A stretch of 64,000 bases of DNA from JAGNDO01 sp963704975 (GTDB lineage Bacteria; Chloroflexota; Anaerolineae; Caldilineales; Caldilineaceae), in NCBI GenBank assembly GCA_963704975.1, contig CAVPIK010000008.1:1-64000 (forward strand), given 5' to 3'. The position numbers and the translations under genes are program-made. How positions within the stretch are numbered: position 1 is the first letter of the stretch; each line of letters starts with the position of its first letter. Shown here piece after piece: positions 55,338-64,000 of this stretch. The notes under the pieces are model-generated. The model saw only the letters and a program-made list of their open reading frames with translations, was not told the origin of the DNA and made no database searches.

Positions 55338-56466
55338 ATGATTGACCGAGTACTTGAAAAGCGCATCGAGCGCTACCTTTTTCGTGGACGAGTTATCACG
55401 ATTTATGGGCCACGCCGGGTAGGAAAGACCACCTTCATCAAGGTGTTGGCTAACCATGCAGACAAACGCTACTCTGTATCTCAACTGCGACCTCCAGTCC
55501 GTGCAAATGAGTTTGGCCGTGCAGGAAGCAGCACCACTCAAATCATTTTTGGGCGAACGGGATCTTGTGGTGCTGGACGAGGCCCAGAACGTTCCTGAAA
55601 TAGGCAAGGTGCTCAAGATCTTGGTAGACACCTACCCAGAAATGCAGATTATTGCTACTGGATCATCTTCGTTTGACCTGGCAAATCGCACCGGCGAACC
55701 GTTGACCGGGCGTGTGTACCCCTTGCGCTTGTACCCGATATCCTTGCAGGAGTTGGCAGGGAATAATGGCTTCAGCGTCATTGAGCCACGCATGGACGAT
55801 CTACTCAGGTTTGGTCTCTATCCCGGCATCATCGATTTGTCCGAAGAGAACGCTCAGTTTGATTTGCAGGAACTCGTTTCGAGCTACCTCTATAAAGATG
55901 TCCTCATGTACATCGGCGTCAAGCAATCCAGGTGGTCAGCGACCTGTTGCGACTCTTGGCGCTGCAAGTGGGGAATGAGGTGTCCTGCCCAGAGCTGGGC
56001 ACCGTCTTGGGCATCGACCGCCGGACAGTGGCCTCCTACATCGATATTCTGGAAGAAAGCCTTTGTCGTCTTCACCCTCCGCGGTTTCAGTCGCAATCTC
56101 AGGAAAGAGGTTGGCAAAACCCAGAAGATCTATTTCTACGATGTCGGAATCCGAAACGCTCTGTTACAGGCGTACTCACCCCTTGCCCTGCGCAATGACG
56201 TGGGGGCCTTATGGGAAAATTTCTGCATTGTTGAGCGCATCAAAAAAGCAAACCATTCGGGATCTGCCACCAATTCCTACTTTTGGCGCACCTATGACAA
56301 GAAAGAAATTGATTACATCGAGGAGCGTAATGGGGTACTCAGCGGCTTTGAATTCAAGTGGAACCCAAACCGCATCATAAAGGTGCCAAGTGAATTTCTG
56401 AATACGTATCCTGGCAGCAACGTCGAACAGGTAGATAGAGGCAATTACTGGCGATTTTTGCTGTGA
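55338..56466 (+). CDS. AAA ATPase with DUF4143 domain (frame-broken)
   Basis: About 375 aa. The P-loop is IYGPRRVGKTTFIK, with Walker B DLVVLDEAQN and sensor ATGSSSFDL. The C-terminal DUF4143 part has EVSCPELGTVLGIDRRTVASYIDILEES (winged helix) and YFYDVGIRNALL, then the nuclease-like FWRTYDKKEIDYIEERNG...FEFKW. Breaks lie near 55460, near 55930 and near 56055. Such ATPases are frequent, horizontally mobile and of uncertain role. Here it has its own promoter and is bracketed by direct repeats. Confidence 0.8.
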
Positions 56467-57758
56467 CCTTGGCGATACCACCGAGGAAAGGCAGTTTTTA
56501 TGAATTTCAATCCCATGCCCCAATCTCCCACTCTCCCAATCCCCAATCCCTCCTCCACGGCATCACCATCCTCGACCTCACCCGCATCCTCGCCGGCCCC
56601 TATTGCACCATGACCCTGGGCGACCTGGGCGCGGAGGTGATCAAGATCGAGCAGCCGGGGACCGGGGATGGCACCCGGCAGTGGGGACCGCCCTTCGCCG
56701 GGGATCAGTCGGCCTACTATCTGTGCGTCAACCGCAACAAGCGCAGCCTGGCCCTGGATCTGCGCACGGACGCGGGCCGGGCCATTGTGCGGGATCTGGC
56801 CCGGCGGGCGGATGTGCTGGTGGAGAACTTCACCGTGGGCAAGATGGCCGAGTGGGGGCTGGATTTCGACAGCCTGCGCCGGGAAAATCCGGCCCTGATC
56901 TACGCCTCCATCACCGGCTATGGGCAGGAGGGACCGTGGGCCGCCCGCCCCGGCTACGACTACGCCATCCAGGCCGTGGGCGGACTCATGTCCATCACCG
57001 GCCCGGCGGACGGGCCGCCCATGAAGGTGGGCGTGGCCATCGCCGACCTCTTCGCCGGGCAGAACACGGCCCAGGCCATCTTGGCCGCCCTCTTTGCCCG
57101 CGAACGGGCCATCGCCCAAGGCCGGGAACCCCAGGCCCAGCGCATCGACATCAGCCTGTTGGACAGCCAGGTGGCCATGCTGGCCAACGTGGCGGGCAAC
57201 TTCCTGGTCTCCGGCCAGCGGCCCGCACGCTTCGGCAACGACCACGCCAACATCGTGCCCTACAGCGCCTTCCCCAGCGCGGACGAGTGGTGGGTGCTGG
57301 CCGTGGGCAGCGACGGCCAATTCCAACGCCTGTGCCGCCGGGTGATCGACCGCCCGGATCTGGCCGACGACCCCCGCTTTGCCACCAACCCGGATCGGGT
57401 TCAGCATCGGGACGACTTGGTCGATCTGCTGACCGCCCTCTTCCGCACCCAGCCCGCGGACCATTGGCTGGCCGCCTGCCAGGCCGCGGACGTGCCCGCC
57501 GCCCCCATCAACCCGGTGGATCGGGTCTTCGAGAATCCCCAGGTCCAGCACCGGGCCATGCGCCAGGAAATTCCTCACCCCACCTTGGGCAGCGTCTCCA
57601 TGGTCGCCAGCCCCCTCACCATCCCCACCGCGCCGCCCACCATCCGCCGCCATCCGCCCCGCCTGGGCGAGCACTCCGCCGAGATTTTGGCCGAGTTGGG
57701 GTACAATGAAGCCCAGATCCAGGCGCTGGTGTCAGACGGCATTGTGCAGATTTTATGA
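56463..57758 (+). CDS. class III CoA-transferase (CaiB/BaiF family)
   Basis: Family III CoA-transferase of about 400 aa, moving CoA between carboxylic acids. Landmarks are LDLTRILAGPYCTMTLGDLGAEVIKIEQPGTGDGTRQWGPPF, RNKRSLALDLR, DVLVENFTVGKMAEWGLD, ITGYGQEGPWAARPGYDYAIQAVGGLM and the catalytic Asp in VAIADLFAGQNTAQAIL. The start is uncertain. The frame is open from GTG 56463, but an ATG at 56500 in the adjacent frame (MNFNPMPQSP) would serve if one base in the CCCAATCCCC spacer is wrong. The N-terminal 20 residues are encoded by simple repeat. Confidence 0.88.
   Translation: MTLAIPPRKGSFYEFQSHAPISHSPNPQSLLHGITILDLTRILAGPYCTMTLGDLGAEVIKIEQPGTGDGTRQWGPPFAGDQSAYYLCVNRNKRSLALDLRTDAGRAIVRDLARRADVLVENFTVGKMAEWGLDFDSLRRENPALIYASITGYGQEGPWAARPGYDYAIQAVGGLMSITGPADGPPMKVGVAIADLFAGQNTAQAILAALFARERAIAQGREPQAQRIDISLLDSQVAMLANVAGNFLVSGQRPARFGNDHANIVPYSAFPSADEWWVLAVGSDGQFQRLCRRVIDRPDLADDPRFATNPDRVQHRDDLVDLLTALFRTQPADHWLAACQAADVPAAPINPVDRVFENPQVQHRAMRQEIPHPTLGSVSMVASPLTIPTAPPTIRRHPPRLGEHSAEILAELGYNEAQIQALVSDGIVQIL
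56542..56617. repeat. 76-bp direct repeat, right copy (5' end of intact CoA-transferase gene)
   Basis: Partner of 55127-55202, with one mismatch (CCTCGCC here, CCTGGCC there). It continues in frame into the complete gene. Confidence 0.9.
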
Positions 57759-59461
57759 AAAGGAAGAACCCGATGCGGTATCGATCTTTGAGGATCATTG
57801 CGGGGCTTTTGATGGTCTTGGGCCTGGTGGCGACGACAACCGTCTCTGCCCAACAGGGACCGGAAAGCGGCCCGGTCTTCCGGGATGTGAGCAAGGCCGC
57901 GGGGATCGACTTTCGCCGATTGGGCGACGAGAAGGCGGTGGGCCAGGCCTGGGGCGACTACGACAACGATGGCTGGCTGGATCTCTATGTCACGGATACC
58001 GAAGGCCCCAACGGGCTTTTCCGAAACAACGGCGATGGGACCTTTAGCCCCCCGCCCTGGCCGCCGATGTTCGCCTGCCGGGCATGGATAGTCGGGGAGC
58101 AAGCTTTTCCGACTTTGACAATGATGGCTGGGCGGACCTCTACGTGCTCAATTATGGGGCCAACGTCCTCTATCGCAACGAGCAGGGTCAGGGCTTTACG
58201 AATGTGACCGTTCAGGCCGGGGTCGGCGACACGGGGGATGGGCGCACGGCTTCGTGGGCCGACTATGACGGGGACGGCTGGCTGGATCTCTATGTGGCCA
58301 ACTGGTCGTGCGAACCCCTGTGCGGCCATCCCAGCCTGGGGGACCGGGACCGGCTCTACCACAACAACGGGGACGGCACGTTTGACGATGTGATCGGGCT
58401 GTTGGAGGGGGGCGGCAGCACCACGGGCGCGGGCTTTGTGGCCACCTGGGTGGACTATGACAACGACGGCGACCCGGACATCTATTTGGTCAACGACGAG
58501 TTTATCAACCCCGTGGGCAATATGCTGTGGCGCAACGACGGGCCGGGCTGCGACGGATGGTGCTTCACCCAAGTCGCCAAGGAGGCCGGGGCCAACACCT
58601 ATGTCATGGGCATGGGCCTGGGCACGGCAGACTATGACAACGACGGCGATTTTGACTTCTACTTTTCCAACGTGGGGCTGATGACCCTGCTGCAAAACCA
58701 GGGGGACGGCACCTTCGAAAACGTGGCCGCGGACGCCGGGGTGGAGGTGGATCCGGGGGCCGTGGGCTGGGGCACGGTCTTCTTCGACTTCAACAACGAC
58801 GGCTGGCAGGACATCTATTTGGCCTTGGAGGACATGACCTCTCGGGGCAGCCCGGCCAACCCCCTCTACGAAAACCAGGGCGACGGCACCTTCCGCCGGG
58901 TGCTGGACAACGGCGCGGACGACCCGGACCGCACAGTCGGCGTGGCCGCGGCGGACTGGAACAACGATGGCTTTGTGGAAATGGTGGTGGGCAACTACGA
59001 CGAGGGCTACAAACTCTACCAAAACCTGGGCGACTTACGGCCCGGCCAACGGCTGGCTCTCCCTGCGCCTGCTGGGCAGCCCGGACCCCGCCCTGGCCCC
59101 GGTCAACCGGGACGGCGTGGGCACCCGCGTCACCCTGACCGACTCCACGGGCCGCACCCAGATGCAGGAAGTCAAAAACGGCTCCAGCCTGGGCGCGGGG
59201 GACAGCCTCTGGCTCCACTTCGGCCTGGGGGACGCCACCATCACCCGTCTCCACATCCGCTGGCCGGATGGGCTGGAACAGACATTTTTGCGTGTGCCGG
59301 GAGAGCAGCGGGTCACCCTAGCCTATCCGATAACTACCCAGGATCGCTTGGGTCAGCTCGAAGCGTTGTATGGTGAAAAATGGGGGTTTCTGCCCATGCT
59401 TTTGGGCGGCTTGCTCCTGGGCTTTTTCATCGCCAAGGTGATCAACCGCATGGTACGCTGA
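57755..59461 (+). CDS. secreted FG-GAP/ASPIC-UnbV repeat protein (frame-broken)
   Basis: About 568 aa. Signal peptide (SLRIIAGLLMVLGLVATTTVSA) then seven calcium-binding VCBS-type repeats: DYDNDGWLDLYV, DFDNDGWADLYV, DYDGDGWLDLYV, DYDNDGDPDIYLV, DYDNDGDFDFYF, DFNNDGWQDIYL and DWNNDGFVEMVV. The C-terminal ASPIC/UnbV domain (GVGTRVTLTDSTGRTQMQEVKNGSS...HFGLGDATITRLHIRWPDG) is followed by a final membrane helix. Breaks near 58080 and near 59035. It overlaps the CoA-transferase stop (ATGA). It is probably a surface-anchored beta-propeller. Confidence 0.85.
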
Positions 59462-59470
59462 GTTCCTGAG

Positions 59471-59533
59471 CATTCCGGGAAAGGGCCGGACGATCTTGGG
59501 TAGAGCGGATGGTGCTGGCCCTTTCCCGGAATG
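59471..59533. repeat. 17-bp inverted repeat downstream of the UnbV gene
   Basis: CATTCCGGGAAAGGGCC (59471-59487) pairs perfectly with 59517-59533 over a 29-base loop. No T-run follows, so it may be a transcript stabiliser or a protein site rather than an intrinsic terminator. Confidence 0.6.
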
Positions 59534-59648
59534 AACGGTCTGTTGTTCTGCTCCCCCTACCTTGCGACCGAAACCATTCGTATCAGACTGCGCCCGGCTC
59601 GTGCCGGGCATTTGCATTCCTTTTGTGGTAGAGTACACACGGCCACGC

Positions 59649-59698
59649 CAAAAGTACGCACTTTTGCCGATTGTACCCTGCATCGGATATGGCACAAT
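59649..59698 (+). promoter_or_regulatory. palindrome and promoter ahead of the DUF488-RecQ operon
   Basis: CAAAAGTACGCACTTTTG (59649-59666) is a perfect 7-4-7 inverted repeat. It is followed by TTGTAC (59671-59676), 16 bases and CACAAT (59693-59698). Start near 59705, 32 bases before ATG 59737. A repressor at the palindrome would abut the -35. Confidence 0.5.
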
Positions 59699-59736
59699 AG
59701 CAGTACGATTATTCGTTTTCCCGGAGTTGACCACCC

Positions 59737-60340
59737 ATGCCCCATTCACCCATCTACCTGATCGGATACGGCGCCCGCAGCCTGGATGCCTTTGTGGACG
59801 CCCTCAAAACCCACGACATCGCCTACCTGATCGACGTGCGCACCAAGCCCTATTCTCGCTTCAAGCCCGAATTTTCCAAGGACGCCTTGGACGCCGCGCT
59901 CAAGGCCGCAGGGCATCCGCTATGTCTTCATGGGCGACACCCTGGGCGGCTTGCCCGACGACCCGACCTGCTTTGTGGATGGCAAGGTGGTCTACGAATT
60001 GGTGCGGGAAAAGGCCTTTTTCAACACCGGCATCGAACGTCTGCGCCGGGCCTGGGAACAGGGCTTGCCCGTCGTCCTCATGTGCAGCGAGGGCAAGCCG
60101 GAGAGTTGTCACCGCAGCAAGCTGATCGCCCCGGCCCTGCTTGCCCAGGGCGTGGACGTGATCCACATCGACGAACACGACGAACTCATCACCCAAGAGC
60201 AGGTCATGGACCGCATCACCGGCGGCCAGCCCAGCCTCTTTGGGGATGAGTTCCTGGACCTCAAATCTCGCAAGCGTTACGCTGTTTCGGCGCAAGAAGT
60301 TGAGGAAGAAGAGGACGAAGAGGGAAGGGTGGGACGATGA
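59737..60340 (+). CDS. DUF488 protein, first copy (frame-broken)
   Basis: About 200 aa. IYLIGYGARSLDAFVDALKTHDIAYLIDVRTKPYSRFKPEFSKDAL is the DUF488 N-terminal signature. After a break near 59912 come IRYVFMGDTLGGLPDD and the C-terminal VLMCSEGKPESCHRSKLIAPALLAQG, with the conserved CxE...P..CHR. It ends in an acidic tail (EVEEEEDEE). The biochemical function of DUF488 is not established. It is the first gene of a tightly coupled operon with a second DUF488 and RecQ. Confidence 0.85.
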
Positions 60341-60822
60341 TCGCTAAACTTGTCACCATCGGCGTCTACGGCTGGGGCGCGGACGACTTCTTCCGTGCGC
60401 TCCAGGCGGCCGGCGTGGATACCTTCTGCGATGTGCGCTGGCGGCGGGGTGTGCGGGGCAGCGAGTATGCCTTCGCCAACAGCCAGCGCTTGCAGGATCG
60501 GTTGGCGGAGATGGGCATCCGCTACCTCCACCGCCGGGATTTGGCCCCCTCCCCGGAGGTGCGGGCGGCCCAACATGCCGTGGACAAGGCCGAGAAGGTA
60601 GCCAAGCGCCAGCGCGTCGGCCTCTCCGAACCCTTTATCGAGCGCTACACCGCCCAAGTTCTGGCCGATTTTGACCCCGCCGATCTCCTGGCCGAGTTGG
60701 GAGAGGCCCAAGTCGTCGCCCTCTGCTGTGTGGAGCGGGACCCGGCGGCCTGTCATCGATCCCTGCTGGCGGCGCGTCTGAGCGCCATCACCGGGGCCAC
60801 CGTGGAGCATCTGTTGCCATGA
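60337..60822 (+). CDS. DUF488 protein, second copy
   Basis: 161 aa, intact. Begins KLVTIGVYGWGADDFFRALQAAGVDTFCDVRWRRGVRG, then GIRYLHRRDLAPS and the signature VVALCCVERDPAACHRSLLAARL. It differs from the first copy, with RWRRGVRGSEYAFAN in place of RTKPYSRFKPEF, so the two are paralogues with probably distinct roles rather than a recent duplication. Its ATG overlaps the first gene's stop by 4 bases and its stop overlaps the recQ start in the same way. Confidence 0.87.
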   Translation: MIAKLVTIGVYGWGADDFFRALQAAGVDTFCDVRWRRGVRGSEYAFANSQRLQDRLAEMGIRYLHRRDLAPSPEVRAAQHAVDKAEKVAKRQRVGLSEPFIERYTAQVLADFDPADLLAELGEAQVVALCCVERDPAACHRSLLAARLSAITGATVEHLLP

Positions 60823-63786
60823 GTACCCAAACCATGAAAGTCGTGATCGTCGCCAAGACCCGCCAGGGCGGCGGAGCCTGCATCGGCGGCCTCACCTTTG
60901 GCGGACGCAGCGTGCGTCTGCTGCATCCCAACCGAGAGACCGACCCGGCCCCCAACATGGACTACGAAGTGGGCGATGTGTGGGAGATCACCTGGCAGCC
61001 CTCCGATGATCGTCCCCTGCCCCATGCCGAGGATCTCACGGTCCTCAGCAAGCGGCGGCTGGCCCCCATCGACGACCTCTTCGCCTTCATCCACCACCAT
61101 TTCCCGCCCCACACCGGCGGAACGGAAGCGCTCTATGCCGGACTGCTCCAGGCCACCAAAAAGGGCGCGCTCTACATCGCCGAGCGCACGGGCGTGCCGG
61201 ATCACAGCACCACCTTTTGGACGCCGGACCAGCCCCTGACCCGGGAAGTCGGCCCAAAACGGCTTTTCTATCGCTATCCCACCGCGGACGGCGGGCGCAC
61301 CCTCACCTTTGTGGGCTTTCAGGAACCACTGGACGTGATCCCCGCCGGTACGCTCCTGCGGGTCTCCCTGGCCCACTGGTGGCGGCCCGATGAACTGCCC
61401 GACGGCGAACTGCGCTGCCACGCCCAACTCTCCGGCTGGATCTTGCCCGGCACGGTGGATGACTTTTTCGCCGACGATTGGGCGAGTTCTCAGCCGGCCG
61501 AATCTGCGCCGGAGCCATCCCGACCCATGGCCGCCAAACCCCTGCCGCCGCCCGTGCCCGCCATGTCCCCCACCCTGGACTCGGCCCGCACCCTGCTCAA
61601 ACAGGTCTTCGGCTACGACGCCTTCCGCCCCCTCCAGGCCGAGGTGATGGGCAATGTGTTGGACCGCCGGGACACCCTGGCCATCATGCCCACGGGCAGC
61701 GGCAAGTCCCTCTGCTATCAGATCCCCGGCCTGCTCTTCCCCGGCCTGACCGTGGTGGTCTCGCCCCTGATCTCCCTCATGCAGGATCAGGTGGAGGCCC
61801 TGCGGGATTCGGACGTGGCCGCCGCCTACCTCAACAGCACCTTGGCCCTGCACGAATATAGCATGATCGTGGACCAGGTGCGCCAGGGCCAGATCAAGCT
61901 GCTCTACGTGGCCCCGGAGACCCTGCTCCTGCCCGCCACCCTGGCCCTGCTTGGACGCCTGCCGGGTGGACTGCCTGACCATCGACGAGGCCCACTGCAT
62001 CTCCCAGTGGGGCCACGACTTCCGCCCGGAATATCGCCAGCTCGTGGACGTGCGCCGCCGTCTGCCCGACGCCGTCTGCATCGCCGTCACCGCCACGGCC
62101 ACGCCACGGGTCCAGGCCGACATCAAACAGAGCCTGGGCTTTGGCGAATCCGACACCTTCCTGGCCAGCTTCGACCGCCCCAACCTCTTCCTGGGCGTGC
62201 AGCCCCGGCAGGATGGGCCAGGCCAGGTGCTCTCCTTCATCGAAGACCACAAAGAGCAGTCCGGGATCATCTACTGCTCCACCCGCAAAGAGGTGGACAG
62301 CCTGGCCAACATCCTCAAGCGCCGGGGCGTCTCGGTTCTCCCCTACCACGCCGGGCTGGACAGCCGCACCCGCGCCCAAAACCAGCGGGCCTTTGTGCGG
62401 GATCAGGTCTCGGTGATGGTGGCCACCGTGGCCTTTGGCATGGGCATCGACAAGCCCGATGTGCGCTTCGTCATCCACTACAACCTGCCCAAGGATCTGG
62501 AAAGCTACTACCAGCAGATCGGCCGCGCCGGCCGCGACGGGCTGCGGGCGGACTGCGTGCTGCTCTTCAGCTACGCCGACCTGCGCACCATCCGCTTCTT
62601 CATCGACCAGCAGTCTGGCGAGGAGCAGCGGGGCGCGTCGGTTCGCCTCAGCGCCATGGTCGGTTTTGGAGAAACCGACGAGTGCCGCCGACATCCCTTG
62701 CTGGGCTATTTTGGCGAAACCTACGCAAAAGCAGGGGGGGGCGACGAGACCGGCTGCGCCATGTGCGACAATTGCACGGCAGAAGAGCGCGAGCAGGTGG
62801 ACTTGAGCGTCCCGGCCCAAAAGTTTCTGTCGTGCGTCTATCGCACAAAACAGCGCTTCGGCATCACCCACATCATCGACGTGTTGCGGGGATCCCAAAA
62901 CCAGAAGGTGCGCAAGTTCGGCCACGACAAGCTCTCGACCTACAACATCGGCGGCGAATTTTCCAAGCAGGAATGGTCCTATCTGGCCCGGCTCTTTATC
63001 CAAAAGGGGCTGCTTGAGCAAGACACCACCCACGGCAGCCTCAGCCTGACCGACAAGGGTTGGGCCGTGTTGAAGGGCGAAGAAAAACTCATGGGCGCCC
63101 TCCAGCCCAAAGAGGAATCCACATCCACCATCACCGAGACCGTGGACCACGACACCGGTCTCTTCCAGCAACTGCGCACCCTGCGCCGGGAATTGGCCGA
63201 CGCCGCCGGTGTGCCGCCCTACATGGTCTTCGGGGATCGCTCCCTCATGGAGATGGCCGCCTACTTCCCCCACAGCCGGGAGAGCTTCCTGCAAATGCAC
63301 GGCGTGGGCCAGGCCAAGATCGAACGCTACGCCGACGCCTTCCTGCCCGTCATCCGGGAATATTGCGCGGAGAACGATCTGGCCGAGAAGCCCAAAAGCC
63401 AATCCACCGCCGTGGCCGGGGTTGCCCCCGTGCGCCGCAGCAGCGTCGATTCGTCCTCCACGGGCAGCCGCACCCACGAGGTCGCCGCCACCTTTGACGA
63501 CGGACTGACCATTGCCGAGATCGCCCAAAAATCCGGCATCTCCCAGCGCACGGTGATCAGCCACCTGTGGAAATATCTCCAGGCCGGCCACCCCCTCAAC
63601 CCCGCCAACTTTCGCCAGGAATCCAAGCTGGACCCGGCCACCCAACAGCAAGTCCTCGCCGCCTTCGCCGAGCACGGCCCGGAATTTTTGCGTCCGGTCT
63701 ATGACGCGCTCAACGAGACCGTGGATTGGGATGATCTGCACATCATGCGGTTGTGGTTTGCGGCTGAACAAAAAAGTGGGGATTGA
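60819..63786 (+). CDS. recQ: RecQ-family helicase with N-terminal dual-OB-like domain (frame-broken)
   Basis: About 988 aa, far longer than usual RecQ. Residues 1 to about 235 (VVIVAKTRQGGGACIGGLTFGGRSVRLLHPN...YEVGDVWEITW) look like a dual-OB (DuOB) domain. The RecQ core has FRPLQAEVMGNVL, Walker A MPTGSGKSLCYQIP, VSPLISLMQDQV, DEAHCISQWGHDFRPEY, TATATPRV and QQIGRAGRDGLRADC, then the zinc region CAMCDNC, RQC, HRDC (MAAYFPHSRESFLQMHGVGQAKIERYADAFLP) and a C-terminal HTH (LTIAEIAQKSGISQRTVISHLWKYLQAG). One break near 61970. It unwinds DNA. The extra domain may direct it to a specific substrate. Confidence 0.9.
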
Positions 63787-63870
63787 CCGGGGAAACGAGA
63801 CGAGGTATGCTGTTGTGGGTGTGGCTTCGGTATCGAAAAAATCCAATTTTGGTATGCATGGAGGGTGGAA

Positions 63871-63990
63871 ATGCAGGCGAAAATTGCGATCAGCTTGCCG
63901 CCAGCAATGGATGTTGGGCAAGTACGTGGATTCGCGGGATGGCATCGGATCGTGCGATCCGCGTGGCGTCGTATTCCGGGAAACGCGTAG
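63871..63990 (+). CDS. 39-codon ORF at the window edge
   Basis: A GGAGGG site at 63860-63865 precedes ATG 63871. The frame begins MQAKIAISLPPAMDVGQVRG and ends with TAG at 63990. It is basic (several Arg) and unrecognised, and may be a small protein or the start of a frame-broken gene. Bases 63787-63870 hold nothing else clear. Confidence 0.3.
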   Translation: MQAKIAISLPPAMDVGQVRGFAGWHRIVRSAWRRIPGNA

Positions 63991-64000
63991 ATTATTTTAT

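Noticed and set aside
56463..56541. Extended N-terminus of the CoA-transferase as a functional targeting region
   Set aside because: It is encoded by the same simple CCCAATC repeat that fills gaps and is not preserved in the duplicate at 55090, so it is more likely spacer sequence or a wrong start.
59471..59533. Intrinsic terminator after the UnbV gene
   Set aside because: The stem is strong but the loop is 29 bases and no T-run follows on either side.

Overview
The window is a GC-rich bacterial chromosomal segment that looks like Chloroflexota (Anaerolineae, Ardenticatenia or Caldilineae type). This placement is inference from gene content and style: a membrane protein with a double zinc ribbon, a large STAND-LuxR regulator, multi-domain hybrid kinases, UnbV/ASPIC repeat proteins, many toxin-antitoxin pairs, and spacers built from short-period repeats. 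No rRNA, tRNA or CRISPR array was seen. About twenty coding regions, including housekeeping ones (carA, rimO, hom, recQ), carry one or more single-base frame breaks, several in homopolymers. I treat these as probable sequence errors and annotate each as one gene with the break located.

Layout. 1-3652: an ABC-2 exporter (ATPase and two permeases). 3682-6863: an accessory patch with an orphan D12 adenine methyltransferase, a HigBA pair, an HI1419/HI1420-type toxin-antitoxin pair with a clear autoregulated promoter, and two small genes that resemble immunity or orphan proteins. 6886-15233 (minus): an eight-gene carotenoid operon (crtB, crtI, photolyase, cytochrome P450, CrtYcd-type lycopene cyclase, plsY-like acyltransferase, GT2 glycosyltransferase, SRPBCC) behind a consensus promoter. 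Its content recalls the Thermus carotenoid/photolyase cluster. 15372-17147: an arr (rifampin ADP-ribosyltransferase) operon divergent from a MarR regulator, with a shared operator. 17148-23005: a repeat-rich accessory stretch with two copies of a perfect palindromic terminator, a secreted tandem-repeat protein whose signal peptide holds a MITE-like insertion, a STAND-LuxR regulator, an attC-like remnant, and SRPBCC and DUF1801 genes behind duplicated promoter-like repeats.

23019-26763: an aminotransferase, gatA with its 3' end extended by a REP-like element, and gatC behind a leader with three tandem terminator-like hairpins and a leaderless Ala-rich short ORF. 26874-34381: a zinc-ribbon membrane protein, an MsbA-like exporter, a TrmH methyltransferase and an arginine cluster (argB, argD, argA-like, carA). 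Two of these genes contain in-frame insertions of the same simple repeats that fill the spacers. 34574-41864: two large hybrid histidine kinases. 41869-50211: hom, an HtrA lipoprotein protease, comM, a lamin-tail/PLD exoenzyme, a phosphoesterase and rimO.

50213-64000: a UPF0175/PIN toxin-antitoxin pair between inverted short-period repeats, small regulators, an XPB-N-like protein, and a DUF4143 ATPase lying between 76-bp direct repeats that duplicate the start of the next CoA-transferase gene. Then come an UnbV/ASPIC repeat protein and finally a tight three-gene operon, DUF488, DUF488 and a RecQ helicase with an N-terminal dual-OB-like domain. That last operon is the best candidate for an undescribed nucleic-acid system here.
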